A model generated the notes under the pieces. The model searched no databases, had not been told where the DNA came from, and saw only the letters and a list, made by a program, of their open reading frames with translations. A stretch of DNA of 64,000 nt from Chryseobacterium arthrosphaerae (GTDB lineage Bacteria > Bacteroidota > Bacteroidia > Flavobacteriales > Weeksellaceae), in contig NZ_MAYG01000001.1 in the NCBI RefSeq assembly GCF_001684965.1, positions 1,240,001-1,304,000 on the forward strand, given 5' to 3'. Shown here one piece after another: positions 33,698-42,844 of this stretch (position 1 is the stretch's first letter; each line of letters begins with the position of its first letter). The position numbers and the translations under genes were made by a program.

Positions 33698-34174
33698 ATG
33701 GATTTCGAGAACTTATATCAGCTTTATTCGCCCAAAATATTCAGACTCTGTTATGGATATTTCAATGATGCTGATAAGGCTAAAGATATCACACAGGAAA
33801 CATTCATTACGGTTTTTGAACATCTGAATACCCTGAAAAACAATACTAATATTCCGGGATGGATTTTCAGGATTGCTACCAATAAATGCCTCCGCCAGAT
33901 TGAAAATGAAAAACGCCGCCCTGCAGTAAAAGATTATAATTTCACGAAAATAGAAGCATCAGAAACCCTGCATGAAGATGAGAGACTGATCCGCCTGAGG
34001 ACCTGCATCAATGAGCTTTCTGAAATTGACCGGCTGATCATCGGATTGTTTCTGGAAGACCTGCCACAGGAGAAAATAGCAGAGATCATCGGAATAAGCC
34101 ACTCAAATGTAAGAGTGAAAATCTACAGAATTAAAGAAATACTATCAAAAAAAATGAAAGCATATGAAAGATAA
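33698..34174 (+). CDS. ECF-type RNA polymerase sigma factor
   Basis: A 158-residue sigma-70-family ECF factor with region 2 (about 5-70, DADKAKDITQETFITVFEHL) and region 4 (about 105-155, EKIAEIIGISHSNVRVKIYRIKEIL). It directs polymerase to a dedicated promoter set. The start overlaps nothing upstream, and an AAC-containing sequence about 30 bases upstream might be an autoregulated ECF promoter. The next gene overlaps it by 11 bases and encodes a membrane protein in the place of the anti-sigma factor. Confidence 0.92.
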   Translation: MDFENLYQLYSPKIFRLCYGYFNDADKAKDITQETFITVFEHLNTLKNNTNIPGWIFRIATNKCLRQIENEKRRPAVKDYNFTKIEASETLHEDERLIRLRTCINELSEIDRLIIGLFLEDLPQEKIAEIIGISHSNVRVKIYRIKEILSKKMKAYER

Positions 34175-34751
34175 TTTTGATGATATTAAAGATATATGGC
34201 TTTCAGGAGATCATCAGGCTCCCGGTATTGAAACTGTAAAAAAAGAAATTTTGCTGCTGAGAAAGCAGAAGAAAGAGCAGATGATACGCTGGTATTCAGG
34301 GATGGTGGGATTTTCATTTTTTATCATTTCCTATGTAATCTATACGGATGAGCTGAACAGTATTTACAAAAGCGTGTCAGAATTTATTCTGCTGTTTACC
34401 GGATCTTTTCTGCTCTATGACTCGTGGAAATCCATAAGGTATCATCAGAAAGAACATCTGCTTAACGGCCACGAATTTCTCAATAAGATCAGGGATGAAC
34501 GGATAAGAGGTGAAAATAAAAGACTTATTGTATCATGCATCAGCAGCACATGGGTTACAATTGCTATTTTCCTTTACTTTTTTGAGACATTACTGACTTC
34601 TGAAAAATACCTCCTGATCAGTTCCATGTTATTGATAATCATCAATATGCTCGTCTGGGTAATGATTCGCCCGTTCTATGAAAAAAAGAATATAAAAAAT
34701 TCAACGGCATTTATCAACACCATTGAAAGACTTCTTAAGGAGATACAATAA
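34164..34751 (+). CDS. Membrane protein, putative anti-sigma partner
   Basis: A 195-residue protein with a charged N-terminal cytoplasmic part (1-45) and four predicted helices (about 48-65, 73-92, 120-140, 150-170), and a charged C terminus. It lacks the zinc-binding HxxxCxxC motif of classical anti-sigma factors. The 11-base overlap with the ECF gene points to a sigma-regulating role, but this is inferred only from position. A C-terminal coiled segment (NSTAFINTIERLLKEIQ) ends the protein. Confidence 0.7.
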   Translation: MKDNFDDIKDIWLSGDHQAPGIETVKKEILLLRKQKKEQMIRWYSGMVGFSFFIISYVIYTDELNSIYKSVSEFILLFTGSFLLYDSWKSIRYHQKEHLLNGHEFLNKIRDERIRGENKRLIVSCISSTWVTIAIFLYFFETLLTSEKYLLISSMLLIIINMLVWVMIRPFYEKKNIKNSTAFINTIERLLKEIQ

Positions 34752-34835
34752 AATTCCGTAAGCTGGAAAATCTTTCAGGATAAACAACAGCTGCCAGCCC
34801 GTGACTTCCTTACTATAACCCTAAAACAATATACT

Positions 34836-35708
34836 ATGACCTTAAAATGTATACTGCTGTTTTTTGCAGCATGTTCTTCTTATGCCTTGCCGGGACAGAC
34901 TAAAACCCTACAGCATAATGATGTAAAGAGAAAATATATTATTTATACTCCAAAAGGATATGAAACAAAAACTGGAAAAAAATATCCCGTGGTTTTCAGT
35001 TTCCATGGTGGCGGAATGACACCGGCTGAACATATGCTTTATACCCAAATGAATAAAACAGCAGACAGACACGGCTTTATCGCAGTATATCCAAAAGGAA
35101 TCAAAGAGGACTGGAATGTCGGTTTCGGAATGTCTTATAAAAAAGGAACAGATGATATAGGATTTGTAGAAGCACTTCTGGATCAGATCCAAAAAGACTA
35201 TGCTGTTAATTCTCAAAAGGTCTATGCAGCCGGACTATCAAGAGGTGGTTTTTTCTGTCACCGGATTGCAGCTGAACTTCCCCACAGGTTTTCTGCAATT
35301 GCCACAGCAGGTGCCACAGTTCCGGATTCTGTGGCCTATTATCATCAGGGGAGAAAAGAAATGGGAGTTCTGATGGTACATGGAAAATCTGATGCTATTG
35401 TAAATTACGATGGAAAAGAGGGAGGCTATTTATCTGCACAGCAAACTTATCAATTCTGGCAGGCAGGTAATGCAAAAAAAGAAAAAGAAATTACTACTGT
35501 CATTAATAAGGATAAAAATGATCAGACTTCCGCCGAGATCAGGGAAATAAAAGCTGGGGATAAGTACATTACGCTAATTTCCATAGAAAACGGGGGGCAT
35601 ACCTGGCCGGGGACGGATGATTTTAATATCGGCCTTCCTATTGGTCTTACCTCAAAGGAAATTGATTTTAATGAATATATGTGGAATTTTTTTAGCAGGC
35701 AGAAGTAA
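34836..35708 (+). CDS. Secreted PHB depolymerase-like esterase (LpqC type)
   Basis: A 290-residue exported hydrolase of the poly(3-hydroxybutyrate) depolymerase/feruloyl esterase group. A signal peptide covers about residues 1-20; the C13-S pattern could alternatively be a lipobox-like site, but it is weak. HGGG oxyanion motif at 57-60, nucleophile S135 in GLSRGG, and the conserved GGHTWPG histidine motif near 262. Many homologues remove acyl or feruloyl groups from plant polysaccharides. Followed by a terminator nearly identical to that at 33558-33596. Confidence 0.87.
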   Translation: MTLKCILLFFAACSSYALPGQTKTLQHNDVKRKYIIYTPKGYETKTGKKYPVVFSFHGGGMTPAEHMLYTQMNKTADRHGFIAVYPKGIKEDWNVGFGMSYKKGTDDIGFVEALLDQIQKDYAVNSQKVYAAGLSRGGFFCHRIAAELPHRFSAIATAGATVPDSVAYYHQGRKEMGVLMVHGKSDAIVNYDGKEGGYLSAQQTYQFWQAGNAKKEKEITTVINKDKNDQTSAEIREIKAGDKYITLISIENGGHTWPGTDDFNIGLPIGLTSKEIDFNEYMWNFFSRQK

Positions 35709-35727
35709 AAGAATTCACTATTTTGAA

Positions 35728-35762
35728 AAACAGCTTGATATAAACGTTATATCAAGCTGTTT
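35728..35762. terminator. Terminator with 16-base stem (copy 2)
   Basis: Arms AAACAGCTTGATATAA / TTATATCAAGCTGTTT, loop ACG. The AAACAGCTTGATAT stem matches the hairpin at 33558-33596. Confidence 0.85.
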
Positions 35763-35777
35763 AATAAAAAATTAAAT

Positions 35778-37124
35778 CTAAAAAGTCCTTACTTCATTCG
35801 CCTTCATCTTATAGTTTTTAAGTAAGAATAATGTCACTGTTCCTACTATAAGTTCTATCAGTGCACTTCCCCAATAAATACTTTTGATCCCAAAATAATG
35901 CGGAAGAATCAGCATCAGCGGAATGTACAGGATAACCTGACGAAGAAAAACCAGGAAGCTGGCCTTCTTACTCTGGTTTACTGCCGGATAATAGGAGAGT
36001 GCCAACACTGTAACCGGAAGTAATGGCAGTACAGAAAAGAACAGTCTGAAATCAATAATCTGATGATATTCTGCCGAATAACCGGGCAGCATCAGACCGA
36101 TTAACTGTTCCGGAAAAACCAATGCCACAAGAAAAAATGGTGAAAGTATACCGATACCAGCGAGAATATATGTCCTCAGAAATTTACCGGCCCTGCTAAA
36201 CCGGCCCGCACCGAAATTGATTCCCACCACAGGCTGTAAGCCCCGCATCAAACCAAATAATGGAGTAAGCAGAAACAGGAAAAACCTGTTCAGAACCGTA
36301 AAAAAAGAAATATCTTTTTCCGTTCCGTACGCTGCAATTGCATTGAATATGATAATACTCTGTATGACCCCCATCACAGAAAGAACCATTTCAGGAAGTC
36401 CCAGTTTTAATATTCTTTTTCCAATAGCAGCATCATAGGAAAAAGATTTCCACTGGGTTGAAAACGAACTTTTTCCCTGGGCATAATAATAAAATCCCAG
36501 CAAAGAATAGATCAGCATTCCGCAGTTGGTAGCCCATGCCGCTCCGGAAACACCCCATCCGAATACGGAAATAAAAACAGGCTTCAGGATAATATCGATA
36601 ATAAGTCCTACTGTGATCATTACTGCTGCCGTTTTCATCTTCCCCTCAGCTCTCACCAGCATATTCAAAGCCAGGCCGTAGATCCAGAAAACCGTCCCGA
36701 TGAGTGTTACCCTGAAGTATTCCACTGCAATGGTCTGAAGGTCTCCTTTTGCTCCCATCATAGCCATTAGTTCATGGGCAAATATATAAGCAGGGACGGC
36801 GCAAAGCAATGAAAAGAAGATACAGAGAACATTGAAACTTCCAAACAGTCTGTACAGCTTATCCTGATTATTTTCCCCGATCCAGATGCTTACAGCAGCT
36901 CCGGCACCGGTTCCGGCCAGCCTTCCGAATCCCAGCACAATCTGCGACAGGGGATAGGCCATACCAACAGCAGCCAAAGCCTGCGTATTGATAAGGTAGC
37001 CTACAAAAACAGCATCCAGGAAATTGTTGATTCCATACAGAACAATAGCAGCAACGGCAGGCCATGAAGTTTCCCACATGACCTTTTTCATATCACCTTC
37101 TAGGATGAATGTTTTGCGGTCCAT
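35778..37124 (-). CDS. MATE-family efflux transporter
   Basis: A 448-residue multidrug and toxic compound extrusion protein with about 12 helices and internal pseudo-symmetry (FGRLAGTGAGAAVSIWIG in the first half, VVGINFGAGRFSRA in the second). It overlaps the monooxygenase gene by 25 bases and is the last gene of the siderophore operon, so it most likely exports the finished siderophore across the inner membrane. MATE exporters are not rare in this role, but direct proof is absent. Confidence 0.88.
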   Translation of the reverse strand: MDRKTFILEGDMKKVMWETSWPAVAAIVLYGINNFLDAVFVGYLINTQALAAVGMAYPLSQIVLGFGRLAGTGAGAAVSIWIGENNQDKLYRLFGSFNVLCIFFSLLCAVPAYIFAHELMAMMGAKGDLQTIAVEYFRVTLIGTVFWIYGLALNMLVRAEGKMKTAAVMITVGLIIDIILKPVFISVFGWGVSGAAWATNCGMLIYSLLGFYYYAQGKSSFSTQWKSFSYDAAIGKRILKLGLPEMVLSVMGVIQSIIIFNAIAAYGTEKDISFFTVLNRFFLFLLTPLFGLMRGLQPVVGINFGAGRFSRAGKFLRTYILAGIGILSPFFLVALVFPEQLIGLMLPGYSAEYHQIIDFRLFFSVLPLLPVTVLALSYYPAVNQSKKASFLVFLRQVILYIPLMLILPHYFGIKSIYWGSALIELIVGTVTLFLLKNYKMKANEVRTF

Positions 37125-38413
37125 GTTTTTTGGGTATTAAACTCCTGAAAAGCAATCCTTTTTTCTACTTTATACACCTCCCTTCCTGCAACTGCATTGA
37201 TGATCAGGGCGTTTCTGTAAGCTCCCATTCCCAGATCCGGTGTTACAAAGCCATGCGTATGAAGCTCCGCATTCTGTACAAAAATATTTTCTGCCTGGTC
37301 TATGGTATAATAACGGCTTACCTCGAATAATCCATCCTCAGTTCGCCGGATCAGGTTCTCAATTCCTGAAAGGAATTGAGGTTCTTTATATTTGTAACCA
37401 GTAGCCAGAATAACATAATCTGAAATGTGGGTGAAAGTTGCATGATCCTGTACATGGGTAAAATTCAGGGCATATGAGTTTCCTTCAGGAGCAATACCAT
37501 CCAACTGGCAGCTTGGCCTTAAAGCAACATTCAAAGGAGTATTACCGACACTCATCCCATAGAGCGTATCAAAAATATCATTGATCAGGTCAAAATTGAT
37601 CCCCTTATAAAGTGGTGGTTGCTTGGCCAGAAGAGCTTTCCGTTGTGAAGACGGCATATGGTAAAAATGATCTACATATTCCGGAGAAGTCAGCTCAAGC
37701 GTTAGTTTGGAATATTCCATTGGGAAAAAACGGTCCGGTCTTGTAAACCAACTCATGAAAATACCGTCTTCAGTTTCCGGAAGAAGATCCTGGAATATTT
37801 CCGCCGCACTCTGCCCGGAACCGATAATGGAAACAGAACCGGCATTCAGAATATCTTCCTTATGATTCAGGTATTCGGAAGTGTGAATAACATTCGGGAA
37901 ATTCTTACCTTCCATAAAAGAAGGGAGATTGGGTTGGGTACCTGTTCCTAATACAATCTTCCTGGCGGTATATTTTGTTACATCATTATTTTTAAGGTCC
38001 AGGACATTGATGATGAATATCTTTTCCGTTTCGTCAAATTCAATACTCTCTACTTTTTTTCCAAACAGACAGCTCTGAAGCTGATCCGCCGTCCACTGGC
38101 AATACAGGTTGTATTCTTTTCTTAAAATAAAAAAATCTTCCCTGATGTAAAATTTATACAGTCGGTCAGTCTCTTTTAAAAAATTGAGAAAGCTGTATTT
38201 ACTTTTCGGATCAGCCATGGTTACCAGATCAGCCATAAAAGGTACCTGCAATGTAGCATTATCCAGCATCAGCCCCGGATGCCAGTCAAAACCTTCCGCC
38301 TGATCAAGAAACAGGGCTGAAATATTTTCTACCGGCTCAAGAAGCGCTGCTAAGCCCAGATTAAAAGGACCAATCCCGATCCCGATAATATCATATATTT
38401 TATTATTTTCCAA
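37100..38413 (-). CDS. Diamine/lysine/ornithine N-monooxygenase (siderophore)
   Basis: A 437-residue flavin-dependent N-hydroxylase of the IucD/PvdA/SidA family. FAD motif GIGIGPFNLG (11-20), NADPH motif GSGQSA (198-203), and the C-terminal DYVILATGYKYKEP signature. It hydroxylates the terminal amine of a diamine or amino acid to give the N-hydroxy intermediate of a hydroxamate siderophore. With the decarboxylase at 41168-42685 the natural substrate would be cadaverine or putrescine, as in desferrioxamine or bisucaberin routes; that substrate is inferred. Confidence 0.9.
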   Translation of the reverse strand: MENNKIYDIIGIGIGPFNLGLAALLEPVENISALFLDQAEGFDWHPGLMLDNATLQVPFMADLVTMADPKSKYSFLNFLKETDRLYKFYIREDFFILRKEYNLYCQWTADQLQSCLFGKKVESIEFDETEKIFIINVLDLKNNDVTKYTARKIVLGTGTQPNLPSFMEGKNFPNVIHTSEYLNHKEDILNAGSVSIIGSGQSAAEIFQDLLPETEDGIFMSWFTRPDRFFPMEYSKLTLELTSPEYVDHFYHMPSSQRKALLAKQPPLYKGINFDLINDIFDTLYGMSVGNTPLNVALRPSCQLDGIAPEGNSYALNFTHVQDHATFTHISDYVILATGYKYKEPQFLSGIENLIRRTEDGLFEVSRYYTIDQAENIFVQNAELHTHGFVTPDLGMGAYRNALIINAVAGREVYKVEKRIAFQEFNTQKTWTAKHSS

Positions 38414-38766
38414 TGTATTTTATTTTTTATAAGTTAATGTTAAAAAAGGTTTAAATCAGTTCAGGCAGAACGTAGTCAAAGCTTTGTATTATTTTTTCAA
38501 ATGAGAATTGGATATTTTTTAACGCAAAGTTTTGTTCAATTCGACCGGTTATTTGAAGTGGGCAAAGAAGACGATTTCGTCGGTGATGAAGTTTTGAGAT
38601 TGGCTTCTGCTTTTTCTTTGCTTGCTTTTCAGGTTGAAAAATTTCTTTGAGTTTGAAAACATATTTCATATTCACTTTTAACTCTCGCAGATCAGGCAGA
38701 TTTCGCAGATTTTAATTATTTTTAGGGAAAATCTTGATGATTTGCGATAATGGAGGCTATTTCCGC
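38414..38766. other. Intergenic spacer with short tandem repeats
   Basis: 353 bases inside the siderophore operon, between the synthetase and monooxygenase genes. No convincing gene: a 74-codon minus-strand frame at 38451-38675 has low-complexity basic composition. Three 9-base repeats at 38686-38712 are the only clear structure. Confidence 0.5.
38686..38712. repeat. Three tandem 9-mers (CGCAGATTT type)
   Basis: CGCAGATCA, GGCAGATTT and CGCAGATTT in direct succession, 27 bases. Probably a dispersed intergenic repeat of this genome; a GCAGATT also occurs in the terminator at 26662-26709. Confidence 0.6.
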
Positions 38767-41190
38767 TTAAGCATTATTCGCCTCAAGTCTGCTTTCAGGG
38801 CATTTCTCCCAGTAATTTTCTCGGGTACAGAAAGTAAGATATGCTGTCTTATGAGGCATGGTGATTACCCCTTCTCTTGTATACCCCAATCTGGTAATCA
38901 GTCTGTCGGTAGGAACTGCTTCTACGGAAGCTTCTCCAATACATTTACCGACTTCGGGAAGTGAAAAAATATAATCTAAAGCAACCTGGAAGGATTCGAA
39001 CGAATACTTTTTATCTTTACGGGTCTCTGCAACAAAGAAATGTGTTCCGTAATCTGAAGGAAGCGAGTCATAATAAGCGCCCACAATATCTCTCATCGGC
39101 CAGTAAGGTTCAAAACTGAACTGCGGAACTCCATTTACTTCTCCGATAAAACTATGCTGCTCATCACCGGGAAGAATTGTTCTGAACCAAAGTTCAAGAT
39201 CCCTTTTCGGGCCATCCATTTTCCAGTACGGCTTGGCATGTTCCATGTTGAACCATTCGTGAACCATTTCAAAATCGCGGTCTATATCAAAAGGCCTGAT
39301 GCTGATGGTTATATTTTTATCCTCAAAATGACGGGAATATACTGTTCCAGTTGTACCTGGTTTGATCAGTTGCCGGCTGTAGAAATATTTATTAAGAGGG
39401 TTCGGTGTGTCCAGAAAAACCGCAGGATATTCAAGCGATTCATCTGCTTCGTTGATGTTCTGAAGACTGGTGATCAGGTTTCCTTTTGTATACCAGTTCC
39501 TTTTATTCGTAATATAGCTTACCAGGCCGGTTTCATCTTCGTTTTCAAGTTCTTTAAATGCTTTATATACAAGATCAATCAGTTTCTTTTCATCTGCTAA
39601 TCTGTTGCAGCCCAAAGCATTCACAACTCCCAGGATATTATTGGTAACCAGATAATAGGTGTATTTTGGAGCTAATGATTCTTCATCAATAATCGACTGA
39701 CTTTCATCTGCTATCCCCGGAAGAGCAGCAGAAACCAGATCTTTTCTTCCTTCTCTGAAGAAAAATCCCTGATTATCCCTGAAATAAATCTTTGCAGGAA
39801 AGCCGTTTCTGTCAAGCTCTATCATTACATTCTGCTGATGGAATTCACACGCTAGCCCGTAGGTATTCAGAATTCTGACAATAGGCCTCACACAAAGATG
39901 CAGGTATTGCTTAAACCATTCTACAGCAATTTTTTCTACAGACTGGCCAAGTTTTTCAGCTGTGGTGGTAATGATATTCTGAAGTCTTGAAGGTTTTCCA
40001 AGAATACCGTCCTGGCATAAAGCAGCCAAAAGCGTTACGTTCTTATTTTTCTGTTCTCCCTGGAATGGATTTCTTCTGATACTGATATTGAACCCGTTAA
40101 TGACTTTTCCGTTGAAAGTAACGGCCATAAAGGCAGGATCTACCATAAAATCTATTTCCGGGAAATCTTTCTGAAGACTTTTTCCCCAATCTGTTTTCAG
40201 AAGCATGCTGATGTCATAGCCGCGGTGAAGCTCCGGATACAGGTTGATTCTTTCGGAATTGGTGATTTTTACATGCAGGGAAAATTTAAACATCCATTTG
40301 TTTTCTTCATTGTATACCGTTCTTACCGATGAAGTAGGAGTGAAGTAGTCTCCATAATGTCCCAAAGCAAAAAGGATTCCCTGTTCCTCCATGATCTGTA
40401 CATTTTCCTGGCCTAGGAGATAATCTGCTTCCCATGGATGCATGGGTAAAATATGGTATTCCGGATGCTGGTCCCAAAGCCTTTTGTGTTCCGGATTAAG
40501 GGTCGGATAGATCTTTTCCGCCAATTCTTTGCTTATAGGCTCCCCGTCTGCATTTTTTTCGATCATATTCTCAGGATTGACAAGGAAATAGAACAGCTGG
40601 AATCTTCCAGAGGTTTCCGGTGAGTATTTCAAAAGATCCTCACCAACAAATCCCTGCTTCGATTTGGGAACCGGATGAAGGATATGGCCTAAGATAAGAG
40701 ACTGTTCCGCCTCAATAAAAGACATTTCCAGATCATTAATCTTTTTTTTACTGTGGAGGGAATGATACAGGTATTCAGTAAGGTTATCAATACTGTTGCT
40801 TAATCTTTCTAAAACATTCACAGCATCAATTCCGGGATGAATTTCTTTGGCATATTCTGCGGTAAGGGTCATAAATCCATAAACATCCAGTTCAGAAACT
40901 TCATCAGTCTCCAAAGTTCTCATCAGAACAGGAAAATCAAAAAGATGTCTTCCGCTTTCTGAAAAATAAACAACAGGAATGTACAGATCACATCCTATTG
41001 TGGAAAAATCGATGCGGATATGAAGATTCGTAGGGGTTTCTTTCAGGTAGGTTGCAATGCCTTTGTCATATTTTGGAATTCCAAGATAACGGCTCCAGTT
41101 GGTAAATTCTTTCAGGTAGCAGTTGATAAGTGAGGTATAGTTGATCTTTTCTGCGTATTCAGAGATATTAGTTGACTTCAATGTATTCAT
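38767..41190 (-). CDS. NIS siderophore synthetase fused to acyltransferase
   Basis: About 807 residues from ATG 41190. The N-terminal ~600 residues form an IucA/IucC-type NRPS-independent siderophore synthetase: HPVPKSKQGF (172-181), HPW (251-253), SLHVKITN (304-311), EFHQQN (449-454) and RDNQG (471-475). The C-terminal part (about 627-795) is an IucB/RhbD-like GNAT acyltransferase (HEWFNMEHAKPYWKMDGP). One protein can therefore acylate the hydroxylated diamine and couple the products using ATP. The order synthetase-acyltransferase is opposite to that reported for BibC. An in-frame ATG at 41235 would deepen the overlap with the decarboxylase gene. Confidence 0.9.
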   Translation of the reverse strand: MNTLKSTNISEYAEKINYTSLINCYLKEFTNWSRYLGIPKYDKGIATYLKETPTNLHIRIDFSTIGCDLYIPVVYFSESGRHLFDFPVLMRTLETDEVSELDVYGFMTLTAEYAKEIHPGIDAVNVLERLSNSIDNLTEYLYHSLHSKKKINDLEMSFIEAEQSLILGHILHPVPKSKQGFVGEDLLKYSPETSGRFQLFYFLVNPENMIEKNADGEPISKELAEKIYPTLNPEHKRLWDQHPEYHILPMHPWEADYLLGQENVQIMEEQGILFALGHYGDYFTPTSSVRTVYNEENKWMFKFSLHVKITNSERINLYPELHRGYDISMLLKTDWGKSLQKDFPEIDFMVDPAFMAVTFNGKVINGFNISIRRNPFQGEQKNKNVTLLAALCQDGILGKPSRLQNIITTTAEKLGQSVEKIAVEWFKQYLHLCVRPIVRILNTYGLACEFHQQNVMIELDRNGFPAKIYFRDNQGFFFREGRKDLVSAALPGIADESQSIIDEESLAPKYTYYLVTNNILGVVNALGCNRLADEKKLIDLVYKAFKELENEDETGLVSYITNKRNWYTKGNLITSLQNINEADESLEYPAVFLDTPNPLNKYFYSRQLIKPGTTGTVYSRHFEDKNITISIRPFDIDRDFEMVHEWFNMEHAKPYWKMDGPKRDLELWFRTILPGDEQHSFIGEVNGVPQFSFEPYWPMRDIVGAYYDSLPSDYGTHFFVAETRKDKKYSFESFQVALDYIFSLPEVGKCIGEASVEAVPTDRLITRLGYTREGVITMPHKTAYLTFCTRENYWEKCPESRLEANNA

Positions 41191-42685
41191 TTCCGTATTT
41201 TTTAATAATGTTAAGTACTGATTTAATGTCTTCAATGGTGGTAAGAGGATTAAGAATGGTAAACTTCAGATAGAACTGTCCGTTTACTTTAGTTCCCGCT
41301 GTAAGGGCATTTCCTTGTCTGTAAAGTTGTGATTTGATGTAAGTATTGATCCTGTTCAGGTCAAATGTTTTAAAAGGATCTGCCGTGTAACGGAAGACCA
41401 GTGCTGAAATATCCGAAGTGTTCAATAATTCAAAATAAGAATCATTTTCCAGCACATCAACGGCTTCACGGGCTGTCATGATAATCCTGTCGATATAATT
41501 TCCCAGTCCTTTTTTACCAATGATCCTAAGGGTAAACCAAAGCTTTAAAGCATCAAAACGCCGGGTCGTCTGTATTGATTTATTTACCTGGTTCGGAATT
41601 TCATCTTCATCATGATCTTTGGGATTCAGGTAATCCGCATAATGGGTGATCAGTCTGAAATAGTTTTTGTCCTTTACCAGGAATCCGCTGCTGCTTACCG
41701 GCTGAAAGAATGCTTTGTGATAGTCTACCGTTACAGAATCTGCTTCTTCAATTCCATTGAGTAAGTGGCGGTATTTTTCTGTTAAAAGCAAAGCACAGCC
41801 ATATGCTGCATCTACATGGACCCAAAGATTGTATTTTTTTGCTATTCCTGAAATATTGATCAGCGGATCAACGTTTCCGAAATCTGTAGTTCCTGCCGTA
41901 GCAACCACTGCAATAGGAATATTCCCGATCTCAATTTCTTTCCTTACGGCATCTTCCAGCAGTACACTGTTCATTCTGAAAGACCTGTCTGTTTTGACCT
42001 TAATAACGGCCTGCTCGCCAAGTCCCAGCATGGAAGCACTTTTCTGAATGCTGAAATGAGCTGCTTCGGAAACAAAAATCCTGAAACGGTGTGCTTCTTT
42101 GGGAAGACCGTCTTTTTTTATGTTATGATGTAAATATTTAGCAGAAAAATGGTCTCTTGCCAAAAGCATTCCCATAAGATTACTCTGGGAACCCCCGCTG
42201 GTAAAGATTCCGTCTGAGAATGTATCAAATCCGATTTCATTGCAGGTCCATTCGATCAGTTTCTGCTCCATCAGAGTTCCTCCTGCACTCTGATCCCAGG
42301 TATCCAGGGAAGAATTGATAGCGCTGATCACTGCTTCCGCCGCCACTGCAGGTATTACTACCGGACAATTGAGATGGGCTACATATTTAGGATGGTGAAA
42401 AGCAATAGCGTGCTGTGTATACAGCCCGTTTACTTCATCGAAAAGCTCTTCATAGCTTACAGGAGGTGAATTCAGATCGATATACTCAAACTGTTTTCTC
42501 AGCTCTTTGGGAGAAACCCCGCTGAAAGGCTGGTGAGTGTCTTCCAGAAATGCAATGACACTCTGCTGTGCTTTGTGCATGGCATCCCGGTATTCGTGAA
42601 TGTTGATATCACAGAATAAATTTTCCAGATTTGGGAAAAGAGTCTCCTTTTCCGTTGCGGCATGCCCGGTAATAACTGTGTTCAT
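41168..42685 (-). CDS. PLP-dependent group II decarboxylase (siderophore diamine)
   Basis: A 505-residue fold-type I decarboxylase. PLP-binding lysine K324 in DYHK, HVDAAYG (290-296) for the cofactor nitrogen, H210 stacking, and GTTDFG. The group includes lysine decarboxylase DesA, L-2,4-diaminobutyrate decarboxylase and glutamate/tyrosine decarboxylases. In a hydroxamate siderophore operon it most plausibly makes cadaverine or putrescine. It overlaps the synthetase by 23 bases. The exact amino-acid substrate cannot be told from sequence. Confidence 0.88.
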   Translation of the reverse strand: MNTVITGHAATEKETLFPNLENLFCDINIHEYRDAMHKAQQSVIAFLEDTHQPFSGVSPKELRKQFEYIDLNSPPVSYEELFDEVNGLYTQHAIAFHHPKYVAHLNCPVVIPAVAAEAVISAINSSLDTWDQSAGGTLMEQKLIEWTCNEIGFDTFSDGIFTSGGSQSNLMGMLLARDHFSAKYLHHNIKKDGLPKEAHRFRIFVSEAAHFSIQKSASMLGLGEQAVIKVKTDRSFRMNSVLLEDAVRKEIEIGNIPIAVVATAGTTDFGNVDPLINISGIAKKYNLWVHVDAAYGCALLLTEKYRHLLNGIEEADSVTVDYHKAFFQPVSSSGFLVKDKNYFRLITHYADYLNPKDHDEDEIPNQVNKSIQTTRRFDALKLWFTLRIIGKKGLGNYIDRIIMTAREAVDVLENDSYFELLNTSDISALVFRYTADPFKTFDLNRINTYIKSQLYRQGNALTAGTKVNGQFYLKFTILNPLTTIEDIKSVLNIIKKYGNEYIEVN

Positions 42686-42844
42686 AGATATGGTGTGTTT
42701 GTGTTCTTTTACTCTTTAATAGTCGGGTTAGAGTTGAAGATTAATGATACATTTCAAACCGTCCTGTCAAAATTTAAGGAGATGTATTTATCAGTTCTTT
42801 GTGACCTTATGGCTTAAAATGTATCTGTGGTTAGCTGTTAGAAT

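Noticed and set aside
38451..38675. 74-codon minus-strand open frame between siderophore genes
   Set aside because: Low-complexity basic composition, no recognisable domain, and it overlaps repeat-like intergenic DNA. Not supported as a gene.
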